From Floridanema aerugineum (GTDB taxonomy: Bacteria > Cyanobacteriota > Cyanobacteriia > Cyanobacteriales > Aerosakkonemataceae), in assembly GCF_041929345.1 (NCBI RefSeq), contig NZ_JBHFNQ010000220.1:1-64000 (forward strand): DNA of 64,000 nt. The letters run 5' to 3'. Position numbers and translations under genes: made by a program. The notes beneath the pieces are model-generated. The model made no database searches. It had not been told where the DNA came from and saw nothing but the letters and a program-made list of their open reading frames with translations. Below, one piece after another: positions 51,101-59,286 of the stretch (the first letter of the stretch is position 1; each line of letters starts with the position of its first letter).

Positions 51101-53140
51101 ATGGAAAGTCTAGATCGGCGAGAATGGTTATTGACCAATGGGCTAGGTAGTTTTGCTTGTGGTACAGTGTGCGATGCCCGTACCCGCACTTATCACGGTT
51201 GGTTAATTGCGGCATTAAACCCGCCTAGTGAACGCACGTTGCTGCTATCTCACTTAGAAGCAACCCTAGAAATTGGCGGGAAAACTTGGGAATTAGGCAC
51301 AAATTTCTGGTCAGGTGGTAAAGTTGCCCCTTTGGGTTATCGACTGTTGCGATCGTTCTCAATTGAACCGATTCCCACTTGGGTTTGGCGAGAAGAAAAT
51401 TGGCAACTAACTCGACAAATAGAAATGCCTCATAACTTTCCCAAAATAGGAGAAGAATTATTACCCAATCAATTTGAGCAGAGAACTTTGATTGAATATG
51501 TTTATCAAGGGAAAGAAACAGCAATTTTAAGGTTAAAACCGTTAATTGCCGATCGCAATTTTCACCATCAACAAACAGCAACAGCAGAATTAAGATTCTC
51601 GCAAAAACTTAACGGAAACCTTGTCCTTTTCCAAGCAATTAATCAAGACTGGCAAGGCACACCTTGGCAGTTAACTTGGAGTAAAGGAACTTATCAAATA
51701 GTCGGTTATTGGTATTGGAATTATTACTATCCCGAAGAGAAATTGCGCGGATTAGGCGATCGCGAAGACCTCTGGTGTCCCGGTGAATTAACTGTTACCT
51801 TGCAACCAGGCGATCGTCTTACCCTAGAAGCTAAACTAGGCTGGTCGGAGGAGCAGGAGAGCAGGGGTGCAGGGGAGATGGGGAGATGGGTTCGATTAGG
51901 GAAAATGGGGCAAAATAATCCAACTACCTCTTCTACTCCCCCCACCCCCCTACCTCCCCACCCCTCCACCTCTTCTTTCCAGTCCCCAATCCCCAACCAA
52001 CTTCTTCGCGCCGCCGATCAATTTATTGTTTATCGCAATTCAATTTCCGGGCCAACTGTAATTGCTGGTTATCCTTGGTTTAATGATTGGGGTCGAGACA
52101 CATTAATTGCCTTACCCGGTTTAGCACTGACAACAGGTCAGTTTGAAATCGCCAAAGGCTTATTAGAAACTTTCGGTTCCTATTGTAAATATGGTTTAAT
52201 CCCTAACACATTCCCTGACCAAGGAAACGAACCATTTTATAACAGTATAGATGCTTCTTTGTGGTGGATTGAAACATTAGGGCTTTACTTAGAAGCAACC
52301 GAAGATTGGGATTTTTTAGTCACCCAATATCTCGTTTTTCGCCAAATTTATAAAGCTTTCTCTACTGGGACAATGTTCAATATTCATATTGATGCCACAG
52401 ATGGTTTACTAACTTGGGATGCGCCTAATGTAGCGATTACCTGGATGGATGTAGTAATTAGTGGAAAACCAATTACTCCTCGTTGTGGTAAACCAGTAGA
52501 AATTAATGCTTTGTGGTATTCGGCTTTATGTTGGGCAACCAAATGGGCAGAAAAACTGTCAACTAATCCATCTGCCAAGGTTGAGCAATTGCACAGTCAG
52601 CGCGATCGCTATTTCCAACAAGCAGAACAAGTCAAAAAATCCCTGCAAAAATACTGGAATCCTAACCAACAATACTTCTACGATACAATTTCCCCAAACG
52701 ACCAACCCGACCCCAAAATTCGCCCCAATGCAGTCTTAGCTTTATCTTTACATCATTGCGGATTTCCCCCAGAACAAGCCCGTCAAGTATTACAAATAGC
52801 CAAAGACAAACTCTTAACACCCTACGGTTTACGCAGTCTCGCACCAGACGATCCAGATTATATTGGTTCCTATACTGGAGATTCAATTCACCGAGATAGC
52901 GCCTATCATCAAGGCACAGTTTGGAGTTGGTTAATTGGCTGTTTTATTAATGCTTGGCAACGCTTTTATGAGCATGAACCATTACCTTTTGATTGGCAAC
53001 CAATGTTAGACCATTTTCAAAATCAAGCTTGTTTAGGTTCAGTTTCAGAAATCTTTGATGGCGACCCTCCCCACACACCCCAAGGTGCATTTGCCCAAGC
53101 TTGGTCTGTCGCAGAAATTCTCCGTTATTTTCCCCATTAA
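51101..53140 (+). CDS. Amylo-alpha-1,6-glucosidase / glycogen debranching-type enzyme
   Basis: 679 residues. N-terminal domain (LDRREWLLTNGLGSFACGTV, ARTRTYHGWLIAAL) followed by a GH-type (alpha/alpha)6 catalytic domain: AGYPWFNDWGRDTLIALPGL, LIPNTFPDQGNEPFYNSIDA, TWMDVVISGKPITPR and YHQGTVWSWLIG. These are the family's acid motifs. The likely role is in glycogen breakdown together with the GH13 enzyme at 27794. It contains an in-frame insertion at about residues 249-300 encoded by low-complexity G-rich then C-rich repeats. The ATG at 51101 lies about 195 bases downstream of the prx start, in divergent orientation. Confidence 0.92.
   Translation: MESLDRREWLLTNGLGSFACGTVCDARTRTYHGWLIAALNPPSERTLLLSHLEATLEIGGKTWELGTNFWSGGKVAPLGYRLLRSFSIEPIPTWVWREENWQLTRQIEMPHNFPKIGEELLPNQFEQRTLIEYVYQGKETAILRLKPLIADRNFHHQQTATAELRFSQKLNGNLVLFQAINQDWQGTPWQLTWSKGTYQIVGYWYWNYYYPEEKLRGLGDREDLWCPGELTVTLQPGDRLTLEAKLGWSEEQESRGAGEMGRWVRLGKMGQNNPTTSSTPPTPLPPHPSTSSFQSPIPNQLLRAADQFIVYRNSISGPTVIAGYPWFNDWGRDTLIALPGLALTTGQFEIAKGLLETFGSYCKYGLIPNTFPDQGNEPFYNSIDASLWWIETLGLYLEATEDWDFLVTQYLVFRQIYKAFSTGTMFNIHIDATDGLLTWDAPNVAITWMDVVISGKPITPRCGKPVEINALWYSALCWATKWAEKLSTNPSAKVEQLHSQRDRYFQQAEQVKKSLQKYWNPNQQYFYDTISPNDQPDPKIRPNAVLALSLHHCGFPPEQARQVLQIAKDKLLTPYGLRSLAPDDPDYIGSYTGDSIHRDSAYHQGTVWSWLIGCFINAWQRFYEHEPLPFDWQPMLDHFQNQACLGSVSEIFDGDPPHTPQGAFAQAWSVAEILRYFPH
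51843..52000 (+). repeat. Low-complexity repeats inserted in frame in the debranching-type gene
   Basis: GGAGAGCAGGGGTGCAGGGG and GAGATGGGGAGATGGG on the left face CCCCACCCCCCTACCTCCCC and CAGTCCCCAATCCCCAACC on the right, giving a hairpin of intergenic type. They encode the unstructured peptides GAGEMGRW and PTTSSTPPTPLPPHPSTSS between the N-terminal and catalytic domains without a stop. Confidence 0.8.
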
Positions 53141-53493
53141 TTATACTGTTCACGGTCATAGAGTAGGGGCGAAGCATTCCGGCACATATCTTTGGATTCA
53201 ACCAACAAATTATGACCGGAATGCTTCGCCCTTACAAATCAAAAAGAACAGTTTTTGCCCGTGCGGAGTATAGCAAATGGGGAGGAGGGAAAGTTTTGAT
53301 TTTTGAGTTTTGAGTTAGTTTGGGGAGTTTTGAGTTGTCCCCATCTCCCCATCTCCGAGAGCCCCTGCCTTCCCATTGTTAAAACTTGAAAATACTGATT
53401 GCATTTTTGCCTTTCCTTCTATATGATGATATATTGTGCTAATTAAATACACTATTCCGAGCGAGTAACCGTAGATTATAGAGGGAAAAGGGA
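53141..53493. other. Intergenic region upstream of sbpA
   Basis: Holds the palindrome at 53163-53235, tandem TTTTGAGTT repeats (about 53296-53336), and CCCCATCTCCCCATCTCC. No gene visible. The sbpA promoter should lie in the A/T-rich part at about 53400-53480. Confidence 0.5.
53163..53235. repeat. Dispersed palindrome (GGGGCGAAGCATTCCGG)
   Basis: GTAGGGGCGAAGCATTCCGG (53163-53182) is inverted at 53216-53235 with one mismatch. Starts about 23 bases after the debranching-type gene; may terminate it. Confidence 0.75.
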
Positions 53494-54660
53494 ATGATTA
53501 AGTGGGATAGCGCCACAAAACGAAGGAGATTGCCGAGAGTTGCGAATGTAACTGATGCGGTAAGACAGTGGTGGCAAAAGCGCCTGAACTTGAAGAGTCT
53601 GGGAGGTGGGTGGAAAAGATTTGTGAGTTTGTTTTTAGTGGGGGTGAGTTTAAGTGTGGCGATCGCCTCCTGTGGTGGCGAAAGTACAAACACTCCCGGT
53701 AGTTCTACCCCTGGAGCTAAAACTAAAGACGCACAAATAACTTTAGTTTCATACGCCGTAACCCGCGCCGCTTACGAAAAAATTATTCCCCAATTCACTG
53801 CCAAATGGAAACAAGAACGTAATCAAAATGTTACTTTTACCCAAAGTTATGGCGGTTCTGGTTCCCAAAGTCGTGCAGTAATCGATGGTTTAGAAGCTGA
53901 CGTTGTAGCATTAGCCTTAGAACTTGATACGCAGAAAATTGAGCAAGCAGGGTTAATTCAACCAGGCTGGCAAAAAGAAGCACCAAACAATGCAATTCTC
54001 ACAAAATCTGTCGCCGCTTTAGTAACTCGTGAAGGTAATCCGAAAGGAATTAAAACTTGGTCAGATTTAGCAAAAGACGGCGTACAAGTAATTACAGCCA
54101 ACCCCAAAACTTCTGGTGGTGCTAGATGGAATTTCTTAGCATTATGGGGCGCTGTTGCTGAAACAGGAGGTGATGATGCTAAAGCATTAGATTTCACTAG
54201 CAAAGTTTTCAAAAATGTTCCTGTATTGCCTAGAGATGCCAGAGAAGCTAGCGACGTATTCTTCAAACAAGGTCAAGCAGATGCGTTAATTAACTACGAA
54301 AACGAGGTAATTTTGGCAGGATTAAATGGTCAAAAATTACCTTATGTGGTTCCTGATGTGAACATCTCAATTGATAACCCTATAGCTGTGGTAGACAAAA
54401 ACGTAGATAAACATGGTACGCGAGAAGTTGCCGAAGCGTTTGTCCAGTTTTTGTACACACCAGAAGCCCAAAGAGAGTTTGCTAAAGTTGGTTTTCGACC
54501 TGTCAATTCTACTGTAGCCAAAGAATTTACTAAGCAATATGCGACTGTAAAAAATCTGTTTACTGTCCAAGATTTAGGCGGATGGGGTGAAGTTCAGAAA
54601 AAATTCTTTGATGATGGGGCGATATTTGACAAAATACAGGCGCAAATTGGTAAATCATGA
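53494..54660 (+). CDS. sbpA: Sulfate ABC transporter substrate-binding lipoprotein
   Basis: 388 residues. Signal region (FVSLFLVGVSLSVAIASC) ends in a lipobox-like AIASC at about 60, giving a lipoprotein facing the periplasm. The sequence begins with an unusually long basic N-terminus before it; an internal start is possible. Family motifs: VSYAVTRAAYEKIIPQF, TQSYGGSGSQSRAVIDGLEA, VITANPKTSGGARWNFLALW. Binds sulfate (or thiosulfate) for CysTW. The TGA overlaps the next gene's ATG. RBS GGGAA region precedes the start. Confidence 0.94.
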   Translation: MIKWDSATKRRRLPRVANVTDAVRQWWQKRLNLKSLGGGWKRFVSLFLVGVSLSVAIASCGGESTNTPGSSTPGAKTKDAQITLVSYAVTRAAYEKIIPQFTAKWKQERNQNVTFTQSYGGSGSQSRAVIDGLEADVVALALELDTQKIEQAGLIQPGWQKEAPNNAILTKSVAALVTREGNPKGIKTWSDLAKDGVQVITANPKTSGGARWNFLALWGAVAETGGDDAKALDFTSKVFKNVPVLPRDAREASDVFFKQGQADALINYENEVILAGLNGQKLPYVVPDVNISIDNPIAVVDKNVDKHGTREVAEAFVQFLYTPEAQREFAKVGFRPVNSTVAKEFTKQYATVKNLFTVQDLGGWGEVQKKFFDDGAIFDKIQAQIGKS

Positions 54661-54947
54661 ACAAGCTGAAACACAGGTTCTCAGAATTAGATAGTGTGAC
54701 TAAGGTGAGGATAAAAATCCAAATTCCTCAAACCTACCAAAATGAACCTGTGCTTTCTCGGTTAACTTCAGAGCATGGCTTGATTTTCAACATTACTAAA
54801 GCGATTTTAGGAGGAAAACATCAAGAGTATTGGCTGGATTTAGAATTAATTGGTAAACCTGAGCAAATTGAAAGCGCGATCGCATACTTACAAAAACTCC
54901 AAGTGAAAATTTGGGGAAAACCTAATCCCGATGGTGATGCTTGGTAA
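54657..54947 (+). CDS. NIL-domain protein 1
   Basis: 96 residues. KVRIKIQIPQTYQNEPVLSRLTSEHGL and a following KAILGG..YWLDLELIGKPEQIESAIAYL are the NIL domain pattern, a ferredoxin-like fold found after ABC ATPases for methionine and in small regulators. The stop of sbpA and this start overlap (ATGA). Probably senses or binds a small ligand for sulfate uptake control; the ligand is unknown. Confidence 0.85.
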   Translation: MNKLKHRFSELDSVTKVRIKIQIPQTYQNEPVLSRLTSEHGLIFNITKAILGGKHQEYWLDLELIGKPEQIESAIAYLQKLQVKIWGKPNPDGDAW

Positions 54948-54969
54948 ATTCATTTACGAGGATAATCAA

Positions 54970-55320
54970 ATGGCAACCTCTAACCAAATCGAACCCACAT
55001 TTCAACCAATTCATCCCAGCAAAGATGTAGCAGAAACATCTAAAACTGTCCCGGACGATCGACCAACCCAAACCAGGATTCGCATTAAAATTCCCCAAAA
55101 ATATCATCAAGAACCAGTAATTTCTCGGTTGATTTCTGACCATAAACTAACAGTAAATTTAAATCAAGCTTTACTAGGAGCAAATGCCAGCAATGATGGT
55201 TGGTTTGATTTAGATTTACAAGGTTCAACTCGTCAAATTCAAAGTGCCATGATTTACTTGGCAGAAATGGATATCGAAATTTGGAGTAAATCCACCGATC
55301 CCGAAGAAGAAATTTGGTGA
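54970..55320 (+). CDS. NIL-domain protein 2
   Basis: 116 residues from the ATG of MATSNQIEPTFQP (an upstream ATG overlaps the preceding gene). After a flexible N-terminus of about 35 residues, RIRIKIPQKYHQEPVISRLI and WFDLDLQGSTRQIQSAMIYL form a NIL domain similar to its neighbour (about 45% identical by eye), so a tandem duplicate. Operon member between sbpA and cysT. Confidence 0.85.
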   Translation: MATSNQIEPTFQPIHPSKDVAETSKTVPDDRPTQTRIRIKIPQKYHQEPVISRLISDHKLTVNLNQALLGANASNDGWFDLDLQGSTRQIQSAMIYLAEMDIEIWSKSTDPEEEIW

Positions 55321-55415
55321 TAAAAATAGCAAAAATCCCAGTCAAAAATGGGATAATTTGCTTATTAAATTGCTAAGAAAGCAACAAAGACAAACTCGCA
55401 GGAAAATCTCATTCT

Positions 55416-56273
55416 ATGGCTGTATCTTCTACTCCTGGACGGCTGACTCGTGCGGGGAAAAACCCCCTGAGTCAGCTATTTAATCTCTCTTGGCCTTGGC
55501 GAATCATGTTTGGGTATCTTACCCTAATGTTATTGTTACCAATGGCAGCTTTGTTTTTAAAAGCGAGCACAGTTGGCCCTGCGGAATTCTGGAGAATTGC
55601 TACCAGTCCCGTAGCCCTTTCTGCTTATGATGTCACCTTTACCACTGCCTTAATTGCCGCCTTAATTAATGGCGTATTTGGCGTATTAATTGCCTGGGTT
55701 TTAGTTAGATATGACTTTCCCTTAAAACGCTTAATCGATGCCGCCATTGACTTACCTTTTGCCTTACCCACTGCCGTCGCAGGCTTAACTTTAGCCACAG
55801 TTTACAGCGAGAATGGTTGGATTGGTTCTTTATTCGCACCTTTCGGCATCAAAATAGCATTTACTCGCCTTGGTGTTGGAGTGGCAATGTTATTTATTTC
55901 CTTACCTTTTGTCGTGCGAACATTGCAACCAGTTTTACAAGAAATGGAAAAGGAAATAGAAGAAGCAGCTTGGAGTTTAGGTGCTTCCCATGCTCAAACA
56001 TTTTGGAAAGTTATTTTACCGCCTTTAATTCCGGCAATTTTAACCGGAGTCGCCTTGGGCTTTTCCCGTGCAGTTGGAGAATATGGTTCAATTGTAATTA
56101 TTTCTTCGAGTATTCCGTTTAAAGATTTAATTGCTTCCGTGTTAGTTTTCCAAAGATTGGAACAATTTGATTATGCGGGTGCAACTGTGATTGGCACAGT
56201 TTTGTTGCTGATTTCTTTGATTATGTTGTTAGCAATTAACATTTTGCAAGCTTGGGGGCGGCGTTATGAATAA
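55416..56273 (+). CDS. cysT: Sulfate ABC transporter permease
   Basis: 285 residues with six membrane spans and the ABC-permease EAA loop EEAAWSLGASHAQTFWKVIL. The N-terminus FNLSWPWRIMFGYLTLMLLL and the SSSIPFKDLIASVLVFQRLEQFDY region are typical of CysT (CysU). Forms the channel with CysW. Stop overlaps the cysW start by 8 bases. Confidence 0.96.
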   Translation: MAVSSTPGRLTRAGKNPLSQLFNLSWPWRIMFGYLTLMLLLPMAALFLKASTVGPAEFWRIATSPVALSAYDVTFTTALIAALINGVFGVLIAWVLVRYDFPLKRLIDAAIDLPFALPTAVAGLTLATVYSENGWIGSLFAPFGIKIAFTRLGVGVAMLFISLPFVVRTLQPVLQEMEKEIEEAAWSLGASHAQTFWKVILPPLIPAILTGVALGFSRAVGEYGSIVIISSSIPFKDLIASVLVFQRLEQFDYAGATVIGTVLLLISLIMLLAINILQAWGRRYE

Positions 56274-57093
56274 AAAAGAAGCTAAATGGGTGAAACCAGT
56301 TTTAATTACGATCGCCCTAAGCTACTTAGGCTTACTAATATTAATTCCCGCAGCTAATGTCTTTTACCAAGCTTTTAAAGATGGCGTAGGCCCATTTTTT
56401 AACAACCTCACCCAACATGACTTTTTAAATGCAGTTTGGTTAACGATTTTAATTGCCGCAATCGTAGTACCAGTTAATGCGATTTTTGGCTTGTGTACTG
56501 CTTGGGCGATCGCACGCAACAAAAACTTCCCCGGTCGTACCCTACTATTAAGTATCATTGACCTCCCCTTTGCCATCTCACCAGTAGTCGCAGGTTTAAT
56601 GATAGTCTTGCTTTACGGACGTAATGGTTGGTTTGGGCCTTGGCTACAAGCAGCAGACATCAAAATTATCTTCGCCCTTCCCGGAATGATTATCGCCACA
56701 GCATTTGTTACCCTACCATTCGTCGCCAGAGAAGTAATTCCCGTCCTCGAAGAAGTAGGTTTAGACCAAGAAGAAGCCGCCAGAACACTAGGTGCAAAAG
56801 ACTGGCAAATCTTTTGGCGCGTCACCTTACCTAGTATTCGATGGGGTTTACTTTATGGCTTGATTTTAACCAATGCCAGAGCTATGGGAGAATTTGGTGC
56901 AGTCTCAGTTGTTTCCGGTAATATTGTCGGTAAAACTCAAACATTACCCTTATTTGTCGAAGAAGCTTATAAACAATACCAGACACAAGCCGCCTTTTCC
57001 GCAGCCGTGTTACTAGCATTTTTAGCAGTAGTAACCCTGTTACTAAAAGAAATCCTAGAGCGCAAAACTCGGATTCAAGATGTAGAAGAATAA
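56266..57093 (+). CDS. cysW: Sulfate ABC transporter permease
   Basis: 275 residues with six membrane spans and the EAA loop EEAARTLGAKDWQIFWRVTL. SIIDLPFAISPVVAGLMIVL and NARAMGEFGAVSVVSGNIVG are CysW motifs. Translationally coupled to cysT. No cysA ATPase follows; the next gene is on the other strand. The ATPase partner is probably encoded elsewhere in the genome. Confidence 0.96.
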   Translation: MNKKEAKWVKPVLITIALSYLGLLILIPAANVFYQAFKDGVGPFFNNLTQHDFLNAVWLTILIAAIVVPVNAIFGLCTAWAIARNKNFPGRTLLLSIIDLPFAISPVVAGLMIVLLYGRNGWFGPWLQAADIKIIFALPGMIIATAFVTLPFVAREVIPVLEEVGLDQEEAARTLGAKDWQIFWRVTLPSIRWGLLYGLILTNARAMGEFGAVSVVSGNIVGKTQTLPLFVEEAYKQYQTQAAFSAAVLLAFLAVVTLLLKEILERKTRIQDVEE

Positions 57094-57096
57094 TCA

Positions 57097-57181
57097 GGTA
57101 ATTTCAGATTAGAAAAATTCAAATTCTCAGTAATAACTTTAGCTTGATTCTGCAATTTGAAAAATTTAATCTGAAATTACC
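57097..57181. terminator. Long palindrome between convergent cysW and regulator genes
   Basis: GGTAATTTCAGATTA... (57097-57125) is inverted at 57154-57181 with arms of about 28 bases containing a small internal mismatch. A/T-rich ends give T-tracts on both strands, so it may terminate in both directions. Confidence 0.6.
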
Positions 57182-57214
57182 ACCCCCGAATAGCAATTAG
57201 CATCTAGTATTTGC

Positions 57215-57862
57215 TCAAGCCATATTGTTTTCAATTGACCAACGTGCCAGTTCTGTGCGATTATGCAGTCCAGTTTTGCCCAGCATATTCGACACATGAC
57301 TCTCTACTGTACGTTGACTGACATTTAGTTCCTCTGCTATTTCTCGATTAGCTAAACCTCGCGCTACGTGCTGTACCACCTTCAGTTCTGTGGGAGTTAA
57401 CTGCACATCAAAAGGAACAGTAATTCTCTGATTGCTATCTCCATTAACTGCGCGGTTGCGTAGTCGATCGGTATGCTTCAGCGAAGACTCCACCTGAGCC
57501 ACTAGTTCTTCTGGCTCAAATGGTTTTACCATATATACATCTGCCCCTGTGTTTAAGCCTTTGACTTTATCTTGGCTTTGACCTTTAGCAGAAAGGAACA
57601 ACACCGGAATCCAATTGGTTAAAGGATCTTCCCTTACGTGCTTGACAAAGGTATATCCGTCCATTTCCGGCATCATTACATCACAGATAATTAAATCTGC
57701 AATTTCATTTTGCAGTACATCTAACGCTTCACGACCGTTTTCAGCCGTGATTACTTCATAACCCCGAAATTCTAAGTAATCTTTGACTAGTAAGATTAGG
57801 TTAGGGTCATCATCAATTAGCAGTAGTTTTTTTGTATCTCTCACACGAGTTTCCTTAACCAT
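57215..57862 (-). CDS. NarL/LuxR-type response regulator (Rre1/Ycf29-like)
   Basis: 215 residues. Receiver domain (12-130) with KLLLIDDDPN, phospho-acceptor Asp in LIICDVMMPEMDGYTF, SAKGQSQD and the Lys in YMVKPFEPEEL. DNA-binding domain about 148-210: LTPTELKVVQHVARGLANRE and VSQRTVESHVSNMLGKTGLH. Overall sequence resembles the Rre1/Ycf29 regulators, which control stress genes together with Hik34/Hik2 in Synechocystis; this is from memory, not a search. It is upstream of a [2Fe-2S] gene and near groESL, a reported Rre1 target. Confidence 0.85.
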   Translation of the reverse strand: MVKETRVRDTKKLLLIDDDPNLILLVKDYLEFRGYEVITAENGREALDVLQNEIADLIICDVMMPEMDGYTFVKHVREDPLTNWIPVLFLSAKGQSQDKVKGLNTGADVYMVKPFEPEELVAQVESSLKHTDRLRNRAVNGDSNQRITVPFDVQLTPTELKVVQHVARGLANREIAEELNVSQRTVESHVSNMLGKTGLHNRTELARWSIENNMA

Positions 57863-58135
57863 GCTTTACCACTTGCCTATACTGGCGGCAATTACGTTTG
57901 CAATTGGTTTCCCCAGTATTATCTACATTGTAGTGAACAAGCTGTTGAGTAAGACTTGTTAACTAATTAACAATCAGTATACGTTACTGGAAATCAGTGG
58001 TTTGTGGAAAACCAAGGTAAACCTAGTAGTAATACTGAGTCATACTGTTTAATTGCAATGATAATATCTGCGCTGGGCAAAAGCATCCCCTTGGCAAATA
58101 AATGCGATCGAAGTATAATTTCCAGGCTTTAAACT

Positions 58136-58600
58136 TTAATTGTCACTGGCAGTTACGGCTAAAGTCGCATCTGGTAAGGGATGAGTTACAAAAGCGTACT
58201 CCTGCACAACTTGATTGCCAATTAAATGTTCCTGAATAATTCTTTCAATCACCTCCGGGGTAGCACTGTGATACCAAACCCCATCAGGATAAACTACTAA
58301 TATCGGCCCAGAACAGCAAACTCGTAAACAATTTGCCTTAGTCCGAAAAATGCAATTAGGTTGATTTATGGTTGGTTTATCTAATTGTAATTCTTTTAGA
58401 CGCTTTTTTAAGTAATTCCACGCTTGTAAACCTGTTTCCTTTGAACAACACTGAGCCAAAGTTTGATCTGCACAAAGAAAAATATGCCGTTGAATTTGGT
58501 TGATGCCTAACTTTTGCACGCAAATAGCCAAAGCATCACTTTCTGACGACTCGCAAACATTACAAGTTTCATCATCTGGCCCAATTGCTGAGTTTTCCAT
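58136..58600 (-). CDS. Thioredoxin-like [2Fe-2S] ferredoxin-domain protein
   Basis: 154 residues. FLCADQTLAQCCSKE supplies C-x(8)-CC and NCLRVCCSGPILVVYPDGVW the second pair, as in the thioredoxin-fold [2Fe-2S] ferredoxins of cyanobacteria. An extra short N-terminal motif CNVCESSES could bind another metal or act in redox. Same fold group as the protein at 14367 but shorter. Role unknown, probably electron transfer. Confidence 0.85.
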   Translation of the reverse strand: MENSAIGPDDETCNVCESSESDALAICVQKLGINQIQRHIFLCADQTLAQCCSKETGLQAWNYLKKRLKELQLDKPTINQPNCIFRTKANCLRVCCSGPILVVYPDGVWYHSATPEVIERIIQEHLIGNQVVQEYAFVTHPLPDATLAVTASDN

Positions 58601-58659
58601 ATTTGTTATTTGTTGGCTTTAACTTATTGGCACTAATAAATCATGCCTCACCAGACAGA

Positions 58660-58675
58660 GTTCGGGAACCCGTAC
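58660..58675 (+). promoter_or_regulatory. K-box-like element upstream of groESL
   Basis: GTTCGGGAACCCGTAC matches the K-box pattern reported upstream of cyanobacterial groESL (GTTCGG-NNAN-CCNNAC). It lies about 40 bases upstream of the CIRCE element. Confidence 0.6.
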
Positions 58676-58714
58676 ACAAAAATTTATTGTCATTGGGGCT
58701 CGTCTCGTTTTAAA

Positions 58715-58741
58715 TTAGCACTCAGGAGATGAGAGTGCTAA
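58715..58741. promoter_or_regulatory. CIRCE operator (HrcA site)
   Basis: Perfect TTAGCACTC-N9-GAGTGCTAA at 58715-58741. Flanking bases extend the symmetry (CTCGTTTTA on the left and TAAAACGAG on the right), giving arms of about 20 bases. HrcA binding here represses groESL until heat stress. Confidence 0.97.
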
Positions 58742-58852
58742 TCTAAAACGAGAGGGTAATGACTAATCAAGAATGTATACCTAATCGGGTAGCACTTGCT
58801 AACTCATCTCTGCTGTAAGTAAAGAGAAAAGCTCTGGAGATTGAAATTCACT

Positions 58853-59164
58853 ATGGCTGCTGTATCATTAAGCGTTTCCACCGTTAAACCACTGGGCGAA
58901 CGAGTATTTGTGAAAGTAAGCGCTGCGGAAGAAAAGACTGCAGGCGGTATATTACTTCCCGACAACGCCAAAGAAAAACCCCAAGTTGGAGAAGTTGTGC
59001 AAGTAGGCCCCGGCAAGCGCAATGAAGACGGCTCTCGCCAAGAATTAGAAGTAAAAATTGGCGACAAAGTTCTTTACTCCAAGTATGCTGGCACCGACAT
59101 TAAACTCGGTACTGATGAGTACGTTTTACTCTCTGAAAAAGACATTCTTGCCATTGTTAGCTAA
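58853..59164 (+). CDS. groES: Co-chaperonin GroES
   Basis: 103 residues from ATG 58853 (MAAVSLSVSTVKPLGERVFV), supported by GGAG 14 bases upstream; an ATG four codons earlier is less likely. Contains the mobile-loop GGILLPDNAKEKPQVGEVV and the GTDIKLGTDEYVLLSEKDIL end. Caps the GroEL ring. Controlled by CIRCE upstream and cotranscribed with groEL (122 bases, with heptamer repeats). Confidence 0.98.
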   Translation: MAAVSLSVSTVKPLGERVFVKVSAAEEKTAGGILLPDNAKEKPQVGEVVQVGPGKRNEDGSRQELEVKIGDKVLYSKYAGTDIKLGTDEYVLLSEKDILAIVS

Positions 59165-59166
59165 TC

Positions 59167-59237
59167 GCGTCATTAGTCATTAGTCATTAGTCATTGGGAA
59201 AAAACCCACATCAACAACAAATGACAAATGACAAACA
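59167..59237. repeat. Heptamer repeat hairpin between groES and groEL
   Basis: (GTCATTA) repeated about four times at 59167-59197 faces CAAATGACAAATGACAAAC at 59218-59237. A third instance of the array type at 1664 and 46918. Confidence 0.75.
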
Positions 59238-59286
59238 TCCAAACTCTAAATTACACAATCACTGAAATCACTGAAACAGAAAAACT

